Shown here: positions 1 through 10,700 of the stretch, piece by piece | Position numbering within the stretch: the stretch's first letter is position 1 | How the letters are laid out: every line of letters begins with the position of its first letter | Origin: Flavobacteriales bacterium | GTDB lineage: Bacteria; Bacteroidota; Bacteroidia; Flavobacteriales_F; PHOS-HE28 | Direction of reading: 5' to 3' | Assembly: GCA_020635725.1 (NCBI GenBank) | Contig: JACJZF010000003.1 | Coordinates: 259,011-323,010, forward strand | DNA: 64,000 bases | Notes under the pieces: generated by a model | Told to the model about the DNA's origin: nothing | The model's database searches: none | What the model saw: the letters and a program-made list of their open reading frames with translations, nothing else | Translations under genes and position numbers: made by a program

Positions 1-314
1 GCGGTCCGGAGATCACCGCGCACATACCAGGTAGCGGCGAGAAGCTCGCTGGCACGTGCCTCGAATACCAGGTTGCCTTCGCTTCGAGCGTTCCGTTGGA
101 GATCCCTCGCCAGGTTGTAGGCCGAATCTGGCTGGGAGAACAGGTATCCCTCCCAGATCAGGTCGAAGCAGGCTGTGAAGCGGATACTGTCTGGATTCGA
201 TTGATCCTCAGCTATGCTCCGCAGGGAATCAATATCCACCTGCGCCTCCATCGGACAGATGAGGAGTGGGGACAGGAGACCCATGATGAGCCACCGTGGA
301 GAATGGGGATGCAT
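1..314 (-). CDS. N-terminus of a secreted or periplasmic TPR signalling protein (cut by the window edge)
   Basis: On the minus strand an ATG opens a frame that runs without a stop for 104 codons and leaves the window. It begins with a signal peptide (hydrophobic stretch WLIMGLLSPLLICP, then EAQ) followed by helical sequence. The first 80 residues resemble the N-terminus of the TPR adenylate cyclase at 29323-31347: both have SL-x-x-x-x-D-x-S-x-PDS, then a W, then QPDSA/G-x-x-LAR. I infer a paralogue of that protein, that is, a TPR sensor possibly ending in a cyclase or kinase domain, but the catalytic part is outside the window. A weak promoter-like core (TAGATTG, minus strand, at 321-327) sits just upstream of the start. 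Confidence 0.7.
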   Translation of the reverse strand, partial: MHPHSPRWLIMGLLSPLLICPMEAQVDIDSLRSIAEDQSNPDSIRFTACFDLIWEGYLFSQPDSAYNLARDLQRNARSEGNLVFEARASELLAATWYVRGDLRT

Positions 315-460
315 GGGCGGGCAATCTAGGGTAACGGGGAATAATGGATTCCAGGTCTTGCAGCTCCGCACCCGCCGCCGCCGCACATCTTCGGCCGGTT
401 TCATCAAGGCTAATGGACTACGTGAATGTTCGGTGAGCGGACTGTTTAGGCGATGACGAA

Positions 461-484
461 GCCCCCACCGTTTCCGATGGGGGC
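461..484 (-). terminator. Hairpin terminator after the 1344-aa secreted protein
   Basis: GCCCCCACCG and CGATGGGGGC form a 10-bp stem with one mismatch around a TTTC loop, 23 nt past the stop codon of the leftward gene. There is only a short T-rich tail on the minus strand, so efficiency is uncertain. The rest of 315-507 shows no gene. Confidence 0.5.
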
Positions 485-507
485 CGCGCCTCAGGAGAGC
501 CTATGCC

Positions 508-3500
508 TTACGGCTGGATAACCAGTCGCTCGGTGTGCAGCGTGCTGCCGGCGGTGATGTTCACCAGGTACATGCCCGTGGCGAGCTCGCCGTTCAGTTC
601 CAGCACCGTGTTCACGAAGCCATCTTGCACCGCGATGGTGCGGGTGGCCACACGCTTGCCGAAGCCGTCGTAGATATCGACGCTCACGGTGTTCACGCCA
701 TCCTCAACCTGCGTGAGGTTGATGAAGAGCTGATCGCCGCGATTGGGGTTGGGGTACATGCTCAGCTGAGCGGAGCGTGCGGGCTCGGTGCCCTCGTGCG
801 CCAGGTTCAGGCTGTTCATGGCTCCACCGGCGATGGTGAGGGTGCAGACCGGGCCCCAGGGATCGAGGCTGGGCTGGATGAAGTCGCTGCACCAGGTGGC
901 GCCGTTGTCGAAGCTGGCGCGCACGTCCACCAAGTAAGTCGCGCCGGGCATCAGGGGAGAAGTGATCCAGTTCAACTGCAGATGGTAGGTGCCGGAGGTG
1001 CGGATCACCTCAAAGGTCTCTTCCTGCAAGCGGAAGCGGAACTGGTACAGGTTGGCGTTCTGGGTACCACCGCCGGGTAGGATCCGCTTGGTGGGCTGTG
1101 CCGATACGTAATTGCCATTGCCCCATTCGCGCGTGGCGCCGCAGCTGAAGTACTGGTTGCCCGCGGTGTTGTTGAGGTGCGTGAGCGGGCACTGGGCGCG
1201 CAGCGGATTGAGGATGAAGCGGCAGGCCGGTCCGAACTCGTTGAAGGTGCCGGCCACACGGCTGCGCACCCGCACGTTGTAGAGCACGTTCTCCTGCAGC
1301 TGGTTGCCGCTCCAGCCGTTCACCCGGAAGTGGCAGGCGCGCGTGGCGCTCACGGCCAGGCCGTTGCTGGTGCTGTGGCTCTGGTAGCGGCGGAAGCTGT
1401 AGCCGCCATTGGGGTTGTACCACCAGAGCTGGTAACCGCTGGTGGCGTTGCTCACGCCGTACTGGGCGGTCACGGCCGGGTTGTCGTTGGCCACCACGTA
1501 GTCGGTCGGGGTCCAATCGGACTTGTCGCAGTTGTTGCTGATCAGGCGGTCGGAGCCCAGGGGAAGGCAGAAGCCCAGTCCATTGGCGATCTGGCTGATA
1601 CTGCCGCTGCTGAAGTTGCCGGCGTTGTCGATGATGCGCTGGTCGGCCTCATCGCGCAGCACGTAGCCGCCGCCTGTGATGCCATCGCCGCCATCATCGG
1701 TCACCACCAGGTAGTAGCAGCCATCGGGCAGGCAGATGCTCTCGTTGAAGACGCCCTCGGGGTAGAGCTGACCGCCGCTGGCCACCAGGGCATCGGTGCC
1801 TTGCACGCGCACTTCCCAAAGGGTGGTGCTCACGCCATCGGTCTCGATCTCAAGAGAGGCCTCGTTGAACTGGCAGCCGCCGCCGATCGGCGTGCCCATG
1901 CATTGGCAACTCGCATCGAGCATGTCGTTCTCGGTGTTCGGGTTACCATCGTTGCAAGGCGACCCGATCTGGCCGGTGACGTTCGGGCAGCTGTCATCCG
2001 AGTCGCACACCCCATCGTTGTCGCTGTCCTGGAAGGTGCCGGCGCAGTTGCACGCACCGTCGTACACATCGTTGGTCGTGCAGGCATCGCCATCGTCGCA
2101 GGTGGCGCCTGGCGTGCAGGGCAGCTCGCCCGCGCAGGAGCAGTCTAGTTGGATGACATCACCAGAGGTGAGGGGATCCCCATCGTCGCAGGCGGTGCCG
2201 GGTTCAGGTCCACCGGGGCAGAGGTCGTTGGCATCGCACACCCCATCGTTGTCGCTGTCCTGGAAGGTGCCGGCGCAGGAGCAATCGCTCTGGATCACAT
2301 CGCCGATGGTGCAGGCATTGAGGTCGTCACACGCCGTTCCGGGCTCCGGTCCGCCCGGGCAGAGGTCGTTGGCATCGCAGGTGCCGTCGTTATCGCTATC
2401 CTGAAACGTTCCCGCGCAGGAGCAGCCGGCGCCGATGATATCATTGATCGTGCAGGCATCGCCATCGTCGCAAGGTGTTCCTGGCTCAGGTCCGCCCGGA
2501 CACAGGTCGAAGGCGTTGCAGGTACCATCGTTGTCATCATCGTAGCAGTTCAGAGAATAGCTCACGCCGCAGACCGCTGTGCTGACAACCTCTATGTAGT
2601 AGGTGCCGGCTGCAACGGAAGTACCGGTGGCCGTGGTGCTGGTGGCGGGCACACCATTGGCGCCCACCGCAGCGGCGCTGTTGGTGGCGAGCGCGCTTCC
2701 CGCCGAATTCCTGATGTGCACGGTCATCAGACCCGCCGCACCTGCGTTCTCAGCAGCAATGTCAACGGTAAGGATGCCTCCGGGATGGTCCACCTTGAAA
2801 TAATCCGAGGTGTTGTCGTACTCGAAGTTCACGCGGCCGGGCACGGCGGAGGCATTCAGGTCGATCAACAGCGCCTGTACCGTCGAGTTGTTCGGCTCGG
2901 TATCGTCCGCGAAGACCGGTGCGTCCACGGAGTAGTTGAAACGGTAGGACGCGCCGCACACGCTCGCTCCGTCAAGGTTCAAGTAATAGACCTGTTCGGT
3001 ACCCGTGCAGTTCCGTGTGAAGGTATTGGACTGCGCCACCCCATTGGGGCCGATGTTCACCGTCCAGGCCATCAGCTGGGACCCACTGCTGTTTCGCAGA
3101 CGCGCCATCAGGGTGCCCGCATCGGCCGCCGAATGCTCCGCGCTGATGTTCACGGTGATCACGCCGTCGTTCGGGGCTTGCAAGCGGTAGTAGTCCGTGG
3201 TGTTGTCGTAATCGAAGCTCAGCCGTCCGTCATAGTCCGTGCCAGCGCTTGCCACGATCGCCTGCACGGTGCTCTCGTTCGGCTCTGCATCATCCGCATA
3301 GAGCGGCTCTGCGACCGTGTAGGTGAAGCGATAGGATACGCCGCATACATCGGGCGTCTCCATGCTCAGGTAGTACACCTGCTCCGTGCCGGTGCAGCGG
3401 TGCGTGAAGGTGTTCAGCTGCGCTGCGCCACCCGCACCGATGTTCACCATCCAGGTATCGATCGTGGCGCCAGAGGAATTGCGCAAACGGGCCGTGAAGG

Positions 3501-4542
3501 TGCCCGCGCTGACCCCGGCATGCTCTGCCTGGATGTTCATGGTCAAGACACCATCGTTCGGGGCTTGCAGCCGGTAGTAATCCAGGTTGTTGTCGTAGTC
3601 GAAGCTCAAGCGTCCGTCATGGTCCGACCCCGCGCTGGCCAGGATCGCCTGTACCGTGCTCTGGTTCGGCTCAGCGTCATCAGCATGGAACGGCTGCTGA
3701 ACGGTGTAGCTCCAGCGATAACTGGTACCACAGTCCGATGGGCTCTCGAAGCTGAGGTAATAGACCTGCTCTGTTCCTGTGCAGTAGTGCGTGAAGGTGT
3801 TGGCCGATGGCGCTCCGCCAGGACCGACATTAACGGTCCAAGTCTCCACTGTGCCGGTGGAGTTGTTGCGCAGGCGCAGCGTCATCGTGCCCGCCGCTCC
3901 TCCTGCGTGCTCCGCACTCACCGCAACGGTCATCACACCATCGTTGGGTGCCAGGATCCGGCAGTAATCCGTGGCATCACCGTAGCGGAAATCGATTCTA
4001 CCGTCATGGTCCGCTCCCGCCGCCATGGTATCCGCTGCCTGCACACTGGAATTGTTCGGTTCCGCGTCAGCACCATACAAGGGCGGCAGCACGTCATAGG
4101 TGATTGAGTAATTCGTGCATTCGGTCGTGCTCGGGTTGTTCACGGTGATGTAGTACACACCCAGGCCCGTGCACAAGTGCGTGAAGGTCTCGTTCACCGC
4201 TGTGTTGTTCGCACCGGCGGTCGCCGTCCACGTTTCGATCAATGAGCCGGAACTGTTGCGCAGCTGCACCGTTACACTGAGCGGTGTGCCGCCCGTGGTG
4301 CTCATGGCCGTCTGCACGCGCAGCACCCCTTGGTCGGGCGGCGTGAAGCTGAAGTAGTCCACCGAGTTGTCCGTCGGGGAGCATGCCCCCGTGCTGCCGG
4401 CCATAGCCGTGTTGTAGGTCACGGGCGTTGCCTGCACCGTGCTATTGTTGGGCTCCACCTCGGTTTGGGCCGATACTGACAAGGGTACTAAGGCGACCAA
4501 GCCGAAAAGGAGGCGCTGTATGAAAGGAGAGTGACTTCTCAT
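508..4542 (-). CDS. Giant T9SS-exported adhesin-like protein with PPC and TSP3-like repeats
   Basis: Secreted protein of 1344 aa. After a signal peptide (LLFGLVALVPLSVSAQ) come five PPC-like beta-sandwich repeats of about 130 residues, each starting with an AEPN-x-STVQA signature and ending CG-x-SYR. Then, from about residue 667 to 885, come four to five cysteine- and aspartate-rich thrombospondin-type-3-like modules (DSDNDGVCD, LCPGGPEPGT, CSCAGTFQD) expected to bind calcium. A region of unknown fold follows, and from about 1262 a T9SS type A sorting domain (YPNPNRGD ... G-x-YLVNI). The frame stays open upstream to 4716, but the signal peptide and the promoter-like element at 4583-4609 favour the start used here. 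Likely a cell-surface or released adhesin. Paralogous to its upstream neighbour. Confidence 0.9.
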   Translation of the reverse strand: MRSHSPFIQRLLFGLVALVPLSVSAQTEVEPNNSTVQATPVTYNTAMAGSTGACSPTDNSVDYFSFTPPDQGVLRVQTAMSTTGGTPLSVTVQLRNSSGSLIETWTATAGANNTAVNETFTHLCTGLGVYYITVNNPSTTECTNYSITYDVLPPLYGADAEPNNSSVQAADTMAAGADHDGRIDFRYGDATDYCRILAPNDGVMTVAVSAEHAGGAAGTMTLRLRNNSTGTVETWTVNVGPGGAPSANTFTHYCTGTEQVYYLSFESPSDCGTSYRWSYTVQQPFHADDAEPNQSTVQAILASAGSDHDGRLSFDYDNNLDYYRLQAPNDGVLTMNIQAEHAGVSAGTFTARLRNSSGATIDTWMVNIGAGGAAQLNTFTHRCTGTEQVYYLSMETPDVCGVSYRFTYTVAEPLYADDAEPNESTVQAIVASAGTDYDGRLSFDYDNTTDYYRLQAPNDGVITVNISAEHSAADAGTLMARLRNSSGSQLMAWTVNIGPNGVAQSNTFTRNCTGTEQVYYLNLDGASVCGASYRFNYSVDAPVFADDTEPNNSTVQALLIDLNASAVPGRVNFEYDNTSDYFKVDHPGGILTVDIAAENAGAAGLMTVHIRNSAGSALATNSAAAVGANGVPATSTTATGTSVAAGTYYIEVVSTAVCGVSYSLNCYDDDNDGTCNAFDLCPGGPEPGTPCDDGDACTINDIIGAGCSCAGTFQDSDNDGTCDANDLCPGGPEPGTACDDLNACTIGDVIQSDCSCAGTFQDSDNDGVCDANDLCPGGPEPGTACDDGDPLTSGDVIQLDCSCAGELPCTPGATCDDGDACTTNDVYDGACNCAGTFQDSDNDGVCDSDDSCPNVTGQIGSPCNDGNPNTENDMLDASCQCMGTPIGGGCQFNEASLEIETDGVSTTLWEVRVQGTDALVASGGQLYPEGVFNESICLPDGCYYLVVTDDGGDGITGGGYVLRDEADQRIIDNAGNFSSGSISQIANGLGFCLPLGSDRLISNNCDKSDWTPTDYVVANDNPAVTAQYGVSNATSGYQLWWYNPNGGYSFRRYQSHSTSNGLAVSATRACHFRVNGWSGNQLQENVLYNVRVRSRVAGTFNEFGPACRFILNPLRAQCPLTHLNNTAGNQYFSCGATREWGNGNYVSAQPTKRILPGGGTQNANLYQFRFRLQEETFEVIRTSGTYHLQLNWITSPLMPGATYLVDVRASFDNGATWCSDFIQPSLDPWGPVCTLTIAGGAMNSLNLAHEGTEPARSAQLSMYPNPNRGDQLFINLTQVEDGVNTVSVDIYDGFGKRVATRTIAVQDGFVNTVLELNGELATGMYLVNITAGSTLHTERLVIQP

Positions 4543-4582
4543 GGGTAGGGGTTTGGTGAGTGGGAAGGCTCTATCTGTCTGA

Positions 4583-4609
4583 TATCGGCGAGCATCCATG
4601 ATTGTGAAC
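4583..4609 (-). promoter_or_regulatory. ECF-type bipartite promoter-like element, copy A
   Basis: Minus strand GTTCAC, 15 nt, CCGATA. The inner box ends 40 nt upstream of the start codon at 4542. It is one of four elements with identical spacing (others at 11933-11959, 13511-13537 and 13562-13588). Assigning it to the neighbouring ECF sigma factor is inference. Confidence 0.6.
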
Positions 4610-4735
4610 ACCTGTGCGGATTGTGCCTGTGCAAAGCCCTGATGAGCAAGGCGTTCGAGCTGTGCGACTGCTTGTGTGGAGCACCGACTTCCGTTACGGA
4701 CCACACTGAAATGCACGGTTCACGACAAGGAGCGC

Positions 4736-7700
4736 TCATGGCAACTGTTCCGACCGGGTGTTCGTCGGCACGCTGCCTCCGATGTTCACCAGGATTGGAT
4801 CACGGTCATTGCCATCGCCTACGTACTTCACCATGCCATCGAGATCGCAATCGGCAGCCGAGTACACCCCAGCGACGGTATTCGTAGGCACGTTTCCACC
4901 GATTACCACCAGAATGGGGTCGCGGTCGTTGTCCTCGCCCACGTAACGGATAACTCCATCGAAGCTCACGTCCCCGCTCCAGAGCACGTGCGCTGGGAAG
5001 CTTCCGGAGATGCTCTTCCGCGCATCCACGCCATAGGTGTCCTGCTCCGGAACGGAGAAGTCCAGAAGTGTCGTTCCAGCGCTTACCATCACCGGATCCT
5101 TCGTCATAGCACCAAGGTGGTTCCGGTGGCGCACCGCCACATGGTACAGGCCGCTGCTCACGTTGAAGGCAACAGGCGTGAGGCCGTCGAGCTCCACCAC
5201 GTCACCATCCCGTTGGAGCAACGCACTGCGGCTGGCCACCACCGTTGCCGGCGCTACCGGGCTGCGTAGTTCGACCACCACCCAATCCACGATGGCATCG
5301 CTGCCGATCACGGCGAGGACGGCCGGGGAGACGCTTCCGCCATTCCCGCCTCCGGCATGCGCGTACCCAAGACCAGGGTACGGATCCATGAGCGGGAACG
5401 CTGGAAGGCTGCGGAGCGCATCGCTCATCAGTCCATTGTCCGCAACGTAGGGCCCTTCGAGCATCACGCGCACTGGCACGCTCACCGTGGCAGGCGTTCC
5501 GGCGCAGCTGCAACCGCTGGTGATCACATCATTGATCGTGCCCGGGTCACCATCATCGCAGGGCGTGCCGGGCTCAGGGCCACCGGCGCAAACGTCATTC
5601 GCGTTGCAAGTGCCATCGTTGTCATCGTCGTAGCAATGGATGCGATAACTCACCCCGCAGGTCACATCACTGATGTAGAGACGGTATGCGGCCGCGCCGA
5701 GCGAGGGAATCGTGAACGTATTCGTCAGCGGGGCCGATGAGCCGCCAGCCGGAACACTGAACGCGCCGACCGTGGTGCCAGGGAGGGTCCGCACGGTCAG
5801 GAACAAGGAGCCCTCGCCCTGCCCCGCATGTTCGGCACTCAACGTCACGGACCAGGGACCGCCGGAATGCGTGAAGAAGTACAGGTCGTCATCGGTCTGG
5901 CCATGGAAGCCCACGTTGCCCTCCTGCGCTGCGTTGTTCAGGTTCATTGGAATAGCCGTCGAATTGCCGTTGTTCGGTTCCGCGTCAGGAGCGAAAACAG
6001 GCGCTGTCATCCAATACTTCCAGCGGTACGAGACGCCGCAGGTATTGCCGTAGAAGGCCAGATCATAATCGGTGGTGTTCGCGAGGCAGGTAATGCGCAC
6101 CACCGTATCGATGGGTGCGCCATTCGGGCCCACGGGCATGCTCCAGGACTGGATGATACCGCCCGTGGTGGTGTAAAGGATCATCCACACGTCTCCCTCA
6201 GTAGCTCCAGGGTGCTCGGCCTGAAGCTCGATGTTCATGATACCGTTGATGGGAGGGATCAGGTTGTAGATGTCCGGGTCGGTTGTGCCATGCGCGATCT
6301 GCCCTTCATACCAGGTGTCATGTGCCTCGGTGCTGCCACCGAATGTGCTGTTCGGCTCGGCGTCGTTCGCGAAGAGAGGCGCGATCATCGTGTACTTCCA
6401 GCGGTAGCTCACCCCGCATGTGGAAGACGCGAGGCGCACATCGTAGTCCGTGGTGTTGCCGATGCAAGGAATGCTGACGATGCTTGTGATCGGCGAGCCG
6501 TTCGCCCCGACCGGAAGGTTCCAGAACTGTATGGTGCCGCCCACCGTGTTGTACAGTCGCAGTTCGATGGAACCGTCGGTTGCTCCGACATGCTCCGCCT
6601 GGACCTCGAATTGCATCGTTCCGTTGATCGGGGGTATGATGTTGAACTGATCGGTGGTGGTGTTCCCATCGAACTGCAAGTGACCGTCCTGGTAGGTATC
6701 GTGCGCAACGAGAGGACCGCCCGCGCCGCCTCCGTTGTTGTTCGGCTCCGCATCGTTCGGGAAGAGCGGTGGGGTAACGGTGTAACTGATGCGGTACGAC
6801 GTGCCGCAGATACTGGAGCTGAGGCGGAAGTAGTAGTTCACACCTTCCCCTAGGCACGGCCTGTTCAGCACGCTGCTGATCGGGACCCCGTTCGCACCGA
6901 TGGGTGCTGTCCACGTCTGCAACACGGTGCCAACGCTGAGGTAGAGCTCCACGGTCATGGTGGCGTTCGTCTCCGGGCCGGTATGTTCCGCTTCGAGCAG
7001 CAGGTTCAGCACCCCATCGCTGCTGATATTCCCGCGGTAATGATCGTTGTTATCCTGCCCTGGATAATTCAACTGTCCTTGGGCGGTCTGTGTCTCCGGG
7101 AGGAAGGTGGACTGGTTGTACGCGTTGTTCGGCTCGATGTCGTTGGCGAAAGCGACTGACGTGACAGTGTACTTCAGCTTGTAAGACGCGCCGCAGACGG
7201 AGGAGGACAGCCGGAGATCATAGGACGCCGGAGCGCTCAGGCAAGTACGGTTGAGAATGGTGGTCACGGGTACACCGTTGGCTCCTACCGGGAAGCTCCA
7301 TGTGTGGACCGTGGTCCCCGTTGTGCTGAGAAGCGTAACAGTCATGATGCCTGGGGTGTCACCGGCATGCTCGGCCTGCAATTCCACGTTCACACGTCCA
7401 TTGGCCGATTGCTCGATACGGTAGATGTCGTAAGCGTTCTCCGCATCGAAGGCGATATGCCCCTCTGTGTAGGTGTCCACTGCCAGGGCCGTGCCTGGCT
7501 GGGTGTTGTTCGGCTCCGCATCCACCGCGAAGAGCGGCGCGATCATCGTGTATTTGAAACGGTAGGAGACCCCGCAGGTGCTGGAGGTGATCCGCACGCG
7601 GTAGGGGTTCACAGTGCTCCGGCAGGTGATGCTCACGGCCGACGCCTGCGGGACGCCGTTCGCACCCACGCTCAGGGGCCAGGTCTGGATCACCGTTCCA

Positions 7701-10700
7701 GCTGAGTTCAGCAACGCCAGTTCCATGGCGCCGGTGGTTGCCCCCACATGCTCAGCTTCCACGCTGAAGTTCATCACGCCGTTCGTCAGTGGCGTGATCG
7801 TGTAGTAGTCATAGGTGTCGCCATCGAATTGCACCTGACCTTCGGTGAAGGTGTCGTACGCCAGCGAGATGCCCGGCGCGCTGTTGTTCGGTTCTGCGTC
7901 ATCGGCGAAGTGCGGTGCCGTCATGGTGTACTTCCAGCGATAGGAGACACCGCAGGTCACTGGGGTGAAACGCAGGTTGTAGTTCACCGCGCCACTGCGG
8001 CAGATCACATTAACGAGCGAGTCCTCCATGACCCCATTGGCGCCTGCGACCATGTCCCAGGATTGGATCACGGTTCCTGCTTCGCTCAGCAACGCAACGT
8101 TTACGGTACCGGGGTTCACGCCGGTGTGCTCGGCTTCCACCGCGATGTGCATGATCCCGCTGTTCGGCGGGTCGATGGTGAAGATGTCAACGTCGGCAGG
8201 GTTGTCGAAGCCCACCTGGCCTTCGTACCAGGTGTTGTAGTCCTCGATATCGCCGTTCACATCATTGTTCGGCTCCACGTCATTGGTGAAGAGCGGCGCG
8301 GCCATCACGTACTTCCAGCGGTAGGAGATGCCGCAGGTGGTGCTCGCGAAGCGCACGTTGTAGTTCGTGGTGCCGCTGCGGCAGGGTATGCTCACGGTCG
8401 TTGTCGTGGCTGTGCTGTTGGCACCCACATCCACGGTCCAAGTCTGGATCGCCGTGCCAGCGGAATTGCACAGGGCCATTTCCATCGTGCCAGTGCTTCC
8501 ACCGACATGCTCGGCCTGCACCTCGATGCTCATCACCCCGCTGGTGGGCGGTACGATGTTGAAGTAGTCGTAAGTGCCCTCGCCGTCGAACTGCAACTGG
8601 CCGTCGGCGTAGGTATCGTGCTCCACGGCGGTGCCGGGAACGCTGTTGTTCGGCTCAAGGTCTGCAGCGAAGAGCGGCGGCGACATGGTGTACTTCCATT
8701 GGTAGGAGATGCCGCATTCCGTGGAACTCATGCGGATGTAGTAGGGGGCGACGGTGCTCCTGCACGGGATGCTCAGGTTGGTGGTCGATACCGCCGAGAA
8801 ATCGCCGGGATACACGTCCCATGATTGGATCAAGGTGCCGAGGTGGTCGATCAGATCCACCACGAGAGGGTCACCGGTTACCTGGACGTGTTCGGCCTGC
8901 ACCTCGATGTTCAGCACACCGTTGGTCGGCGGGGTGAAGCTGAAGTAGTCATAGGGTGCTTCGCCAAGGAAGCCGATGCGGCCCTCACTATACGTGTCGT
9001 GCGCTACCGGCGTCGCGCTGGCCCCGATGGCGTCGTTCGGTTCGGGGTCGTTGCCGAAGACCGGCTCTTCGATGGAATACGTGAGCGTGTAATTGGTGCA
9101 GTAGTCTGTGCTCGGGTTGTCGATGGCGATCCGGTATGAACCTGCGCCGAGGCAGATGTGGAAGAACGGGCTGCTGCTCGTCACATTGTTCGCGCCAGCT
9201 GTGTGGCTGGAGCTGGCCAGCTGGGTGCCTGTGCTGTTGAGCAGGCGGCAGGTCACCTGTAGCGGGTCGGGTCCCGTATTGGACATGCAGTACTGCACCG
9301 TGAGCACGCCCTGTGTGGCAGTGGTGAAGCCGAAGAAGTCCGGAGTATTGTCCGGAAGTGAACAGGGGCCAACGATACCGCTGGTGGGTGTGTTGTTAGG
9401 CAGCGCACTGACCGTCACCACACTGTTGTTCGGTTCCAACTCGGTCACTTCCGAGCACGCGCAACTGGTCGAGGCATCATTGATCGTCAGGTTCGTGCCG
9501 TTGTCCGATCCGTCCACAACGGGGCTGTTGCCCACCACACGGATCCGATAACCCGTTCCTGGAGCGGTTCCGATCGGAATGCTCGCGTTGATGATACCGT
9601 TCGTGGTCCCACTCAGGGTGCCGATGCTCACCGGGCTCGCGAAGCTGCCCGATGCGTTGGAAAGCTGCGCGGTGAAGGTGTTGCCTCCGTTGAACGCACC
9701 CGAAACTGTGAACGGCACGCTGACGGCTTGCGCCGTGCAAATGGGACCGACGACAGCACCGGTTGTGATTGAACGGTCCTCGAACTTGACGAGGAAGGCG
9801 TCGAACTCGCCATCCAGCGCGGTTTGATGACTCCCGGATTGTATTCCGGAGGTCGAGTTCGTTGTACCGCTGAGGTAAACATTGCCCGTGAGATCCACAG
9901 CGCATTGCACGGTGATGTTGGTATAGAAGCCATCGTGCGGACCGCCTTCAATACCCGACCCACCATAGTAGGTGCCCCAGACTCGACCACCACTTGGACT
10001 GAACTTCACCAGGAACGCATCCGCCGTGCCTCCGCCATACGTGTTCTGGTGTCCGTTGCTCGCGATGTTGCTGGTGGACGTGGTGTAACCGGCCATGTAT
10101 GAATTCCCGCTCGCGTCCACTACACAGGAATAGCCCAGTTCCGCGCCGCTTCCGCCATAGTAAGACCCCCAAAGCCGACTGCCATCCGGGTCGAACTTCG
10201 CGATGAAGGCATCCGCGGACCCACCGCCGTAGGTGTTCTGATGACCACCCGTTGCGATCCCTGTCGTGGAACTTGTCTCACCGATGAGGAAGACGTTCCC
10301 ATTGGCTTCAACGCCGCAACGGAAGCCGCGGTCGAACGCACTTGACCCGTAGTAGGTCCCCCAGACGCGCGTTCCGTTCGGTGTGAACTTGGCCAGATAA
10401 GCATCACCGCCTCCGGCATAGGTGTTCTGGTGCCCACCGCTGGCTATGCCTGTGGATGATTCGGTCCAGCCGGCGATGTAGACGTTTCCATCAGCATCAA
10501 CGCCCCCGGCTTCGCCCGTGTCCAGTCCGCTACCGCCGTAGTACGTTGCCCAGAGCCGGGTGCCGCCCGGGCTGAACTTCACCAGGAAGGCATCATCATT
10601 CGCGCCTCCACCGAACGTGTTCTGATGTCCGTTCGCCGCGATGCCGGTCGTTGATGTCGATTCACCTGACAGGAACACGTTCCCTGTCGGGTCAACATCG

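Noticed and set aside
1975..2530. Regularly spaced near-identical segments that could suggest a CRISPR array
   Set aside because: They are in-frame TSP3-like coding repeats with variable length and coding-type divergence; no cas gene is present.
2149..4107. Long open frame of 652 codons on the plus strand, antisense to the 1344-aa protein gene
   Set aside because: It has repetitive Ile/Val/Ala/Gly-rich composition that mirrors the repeats of the real gene, no signal peptide or domain, and arises from base composition.
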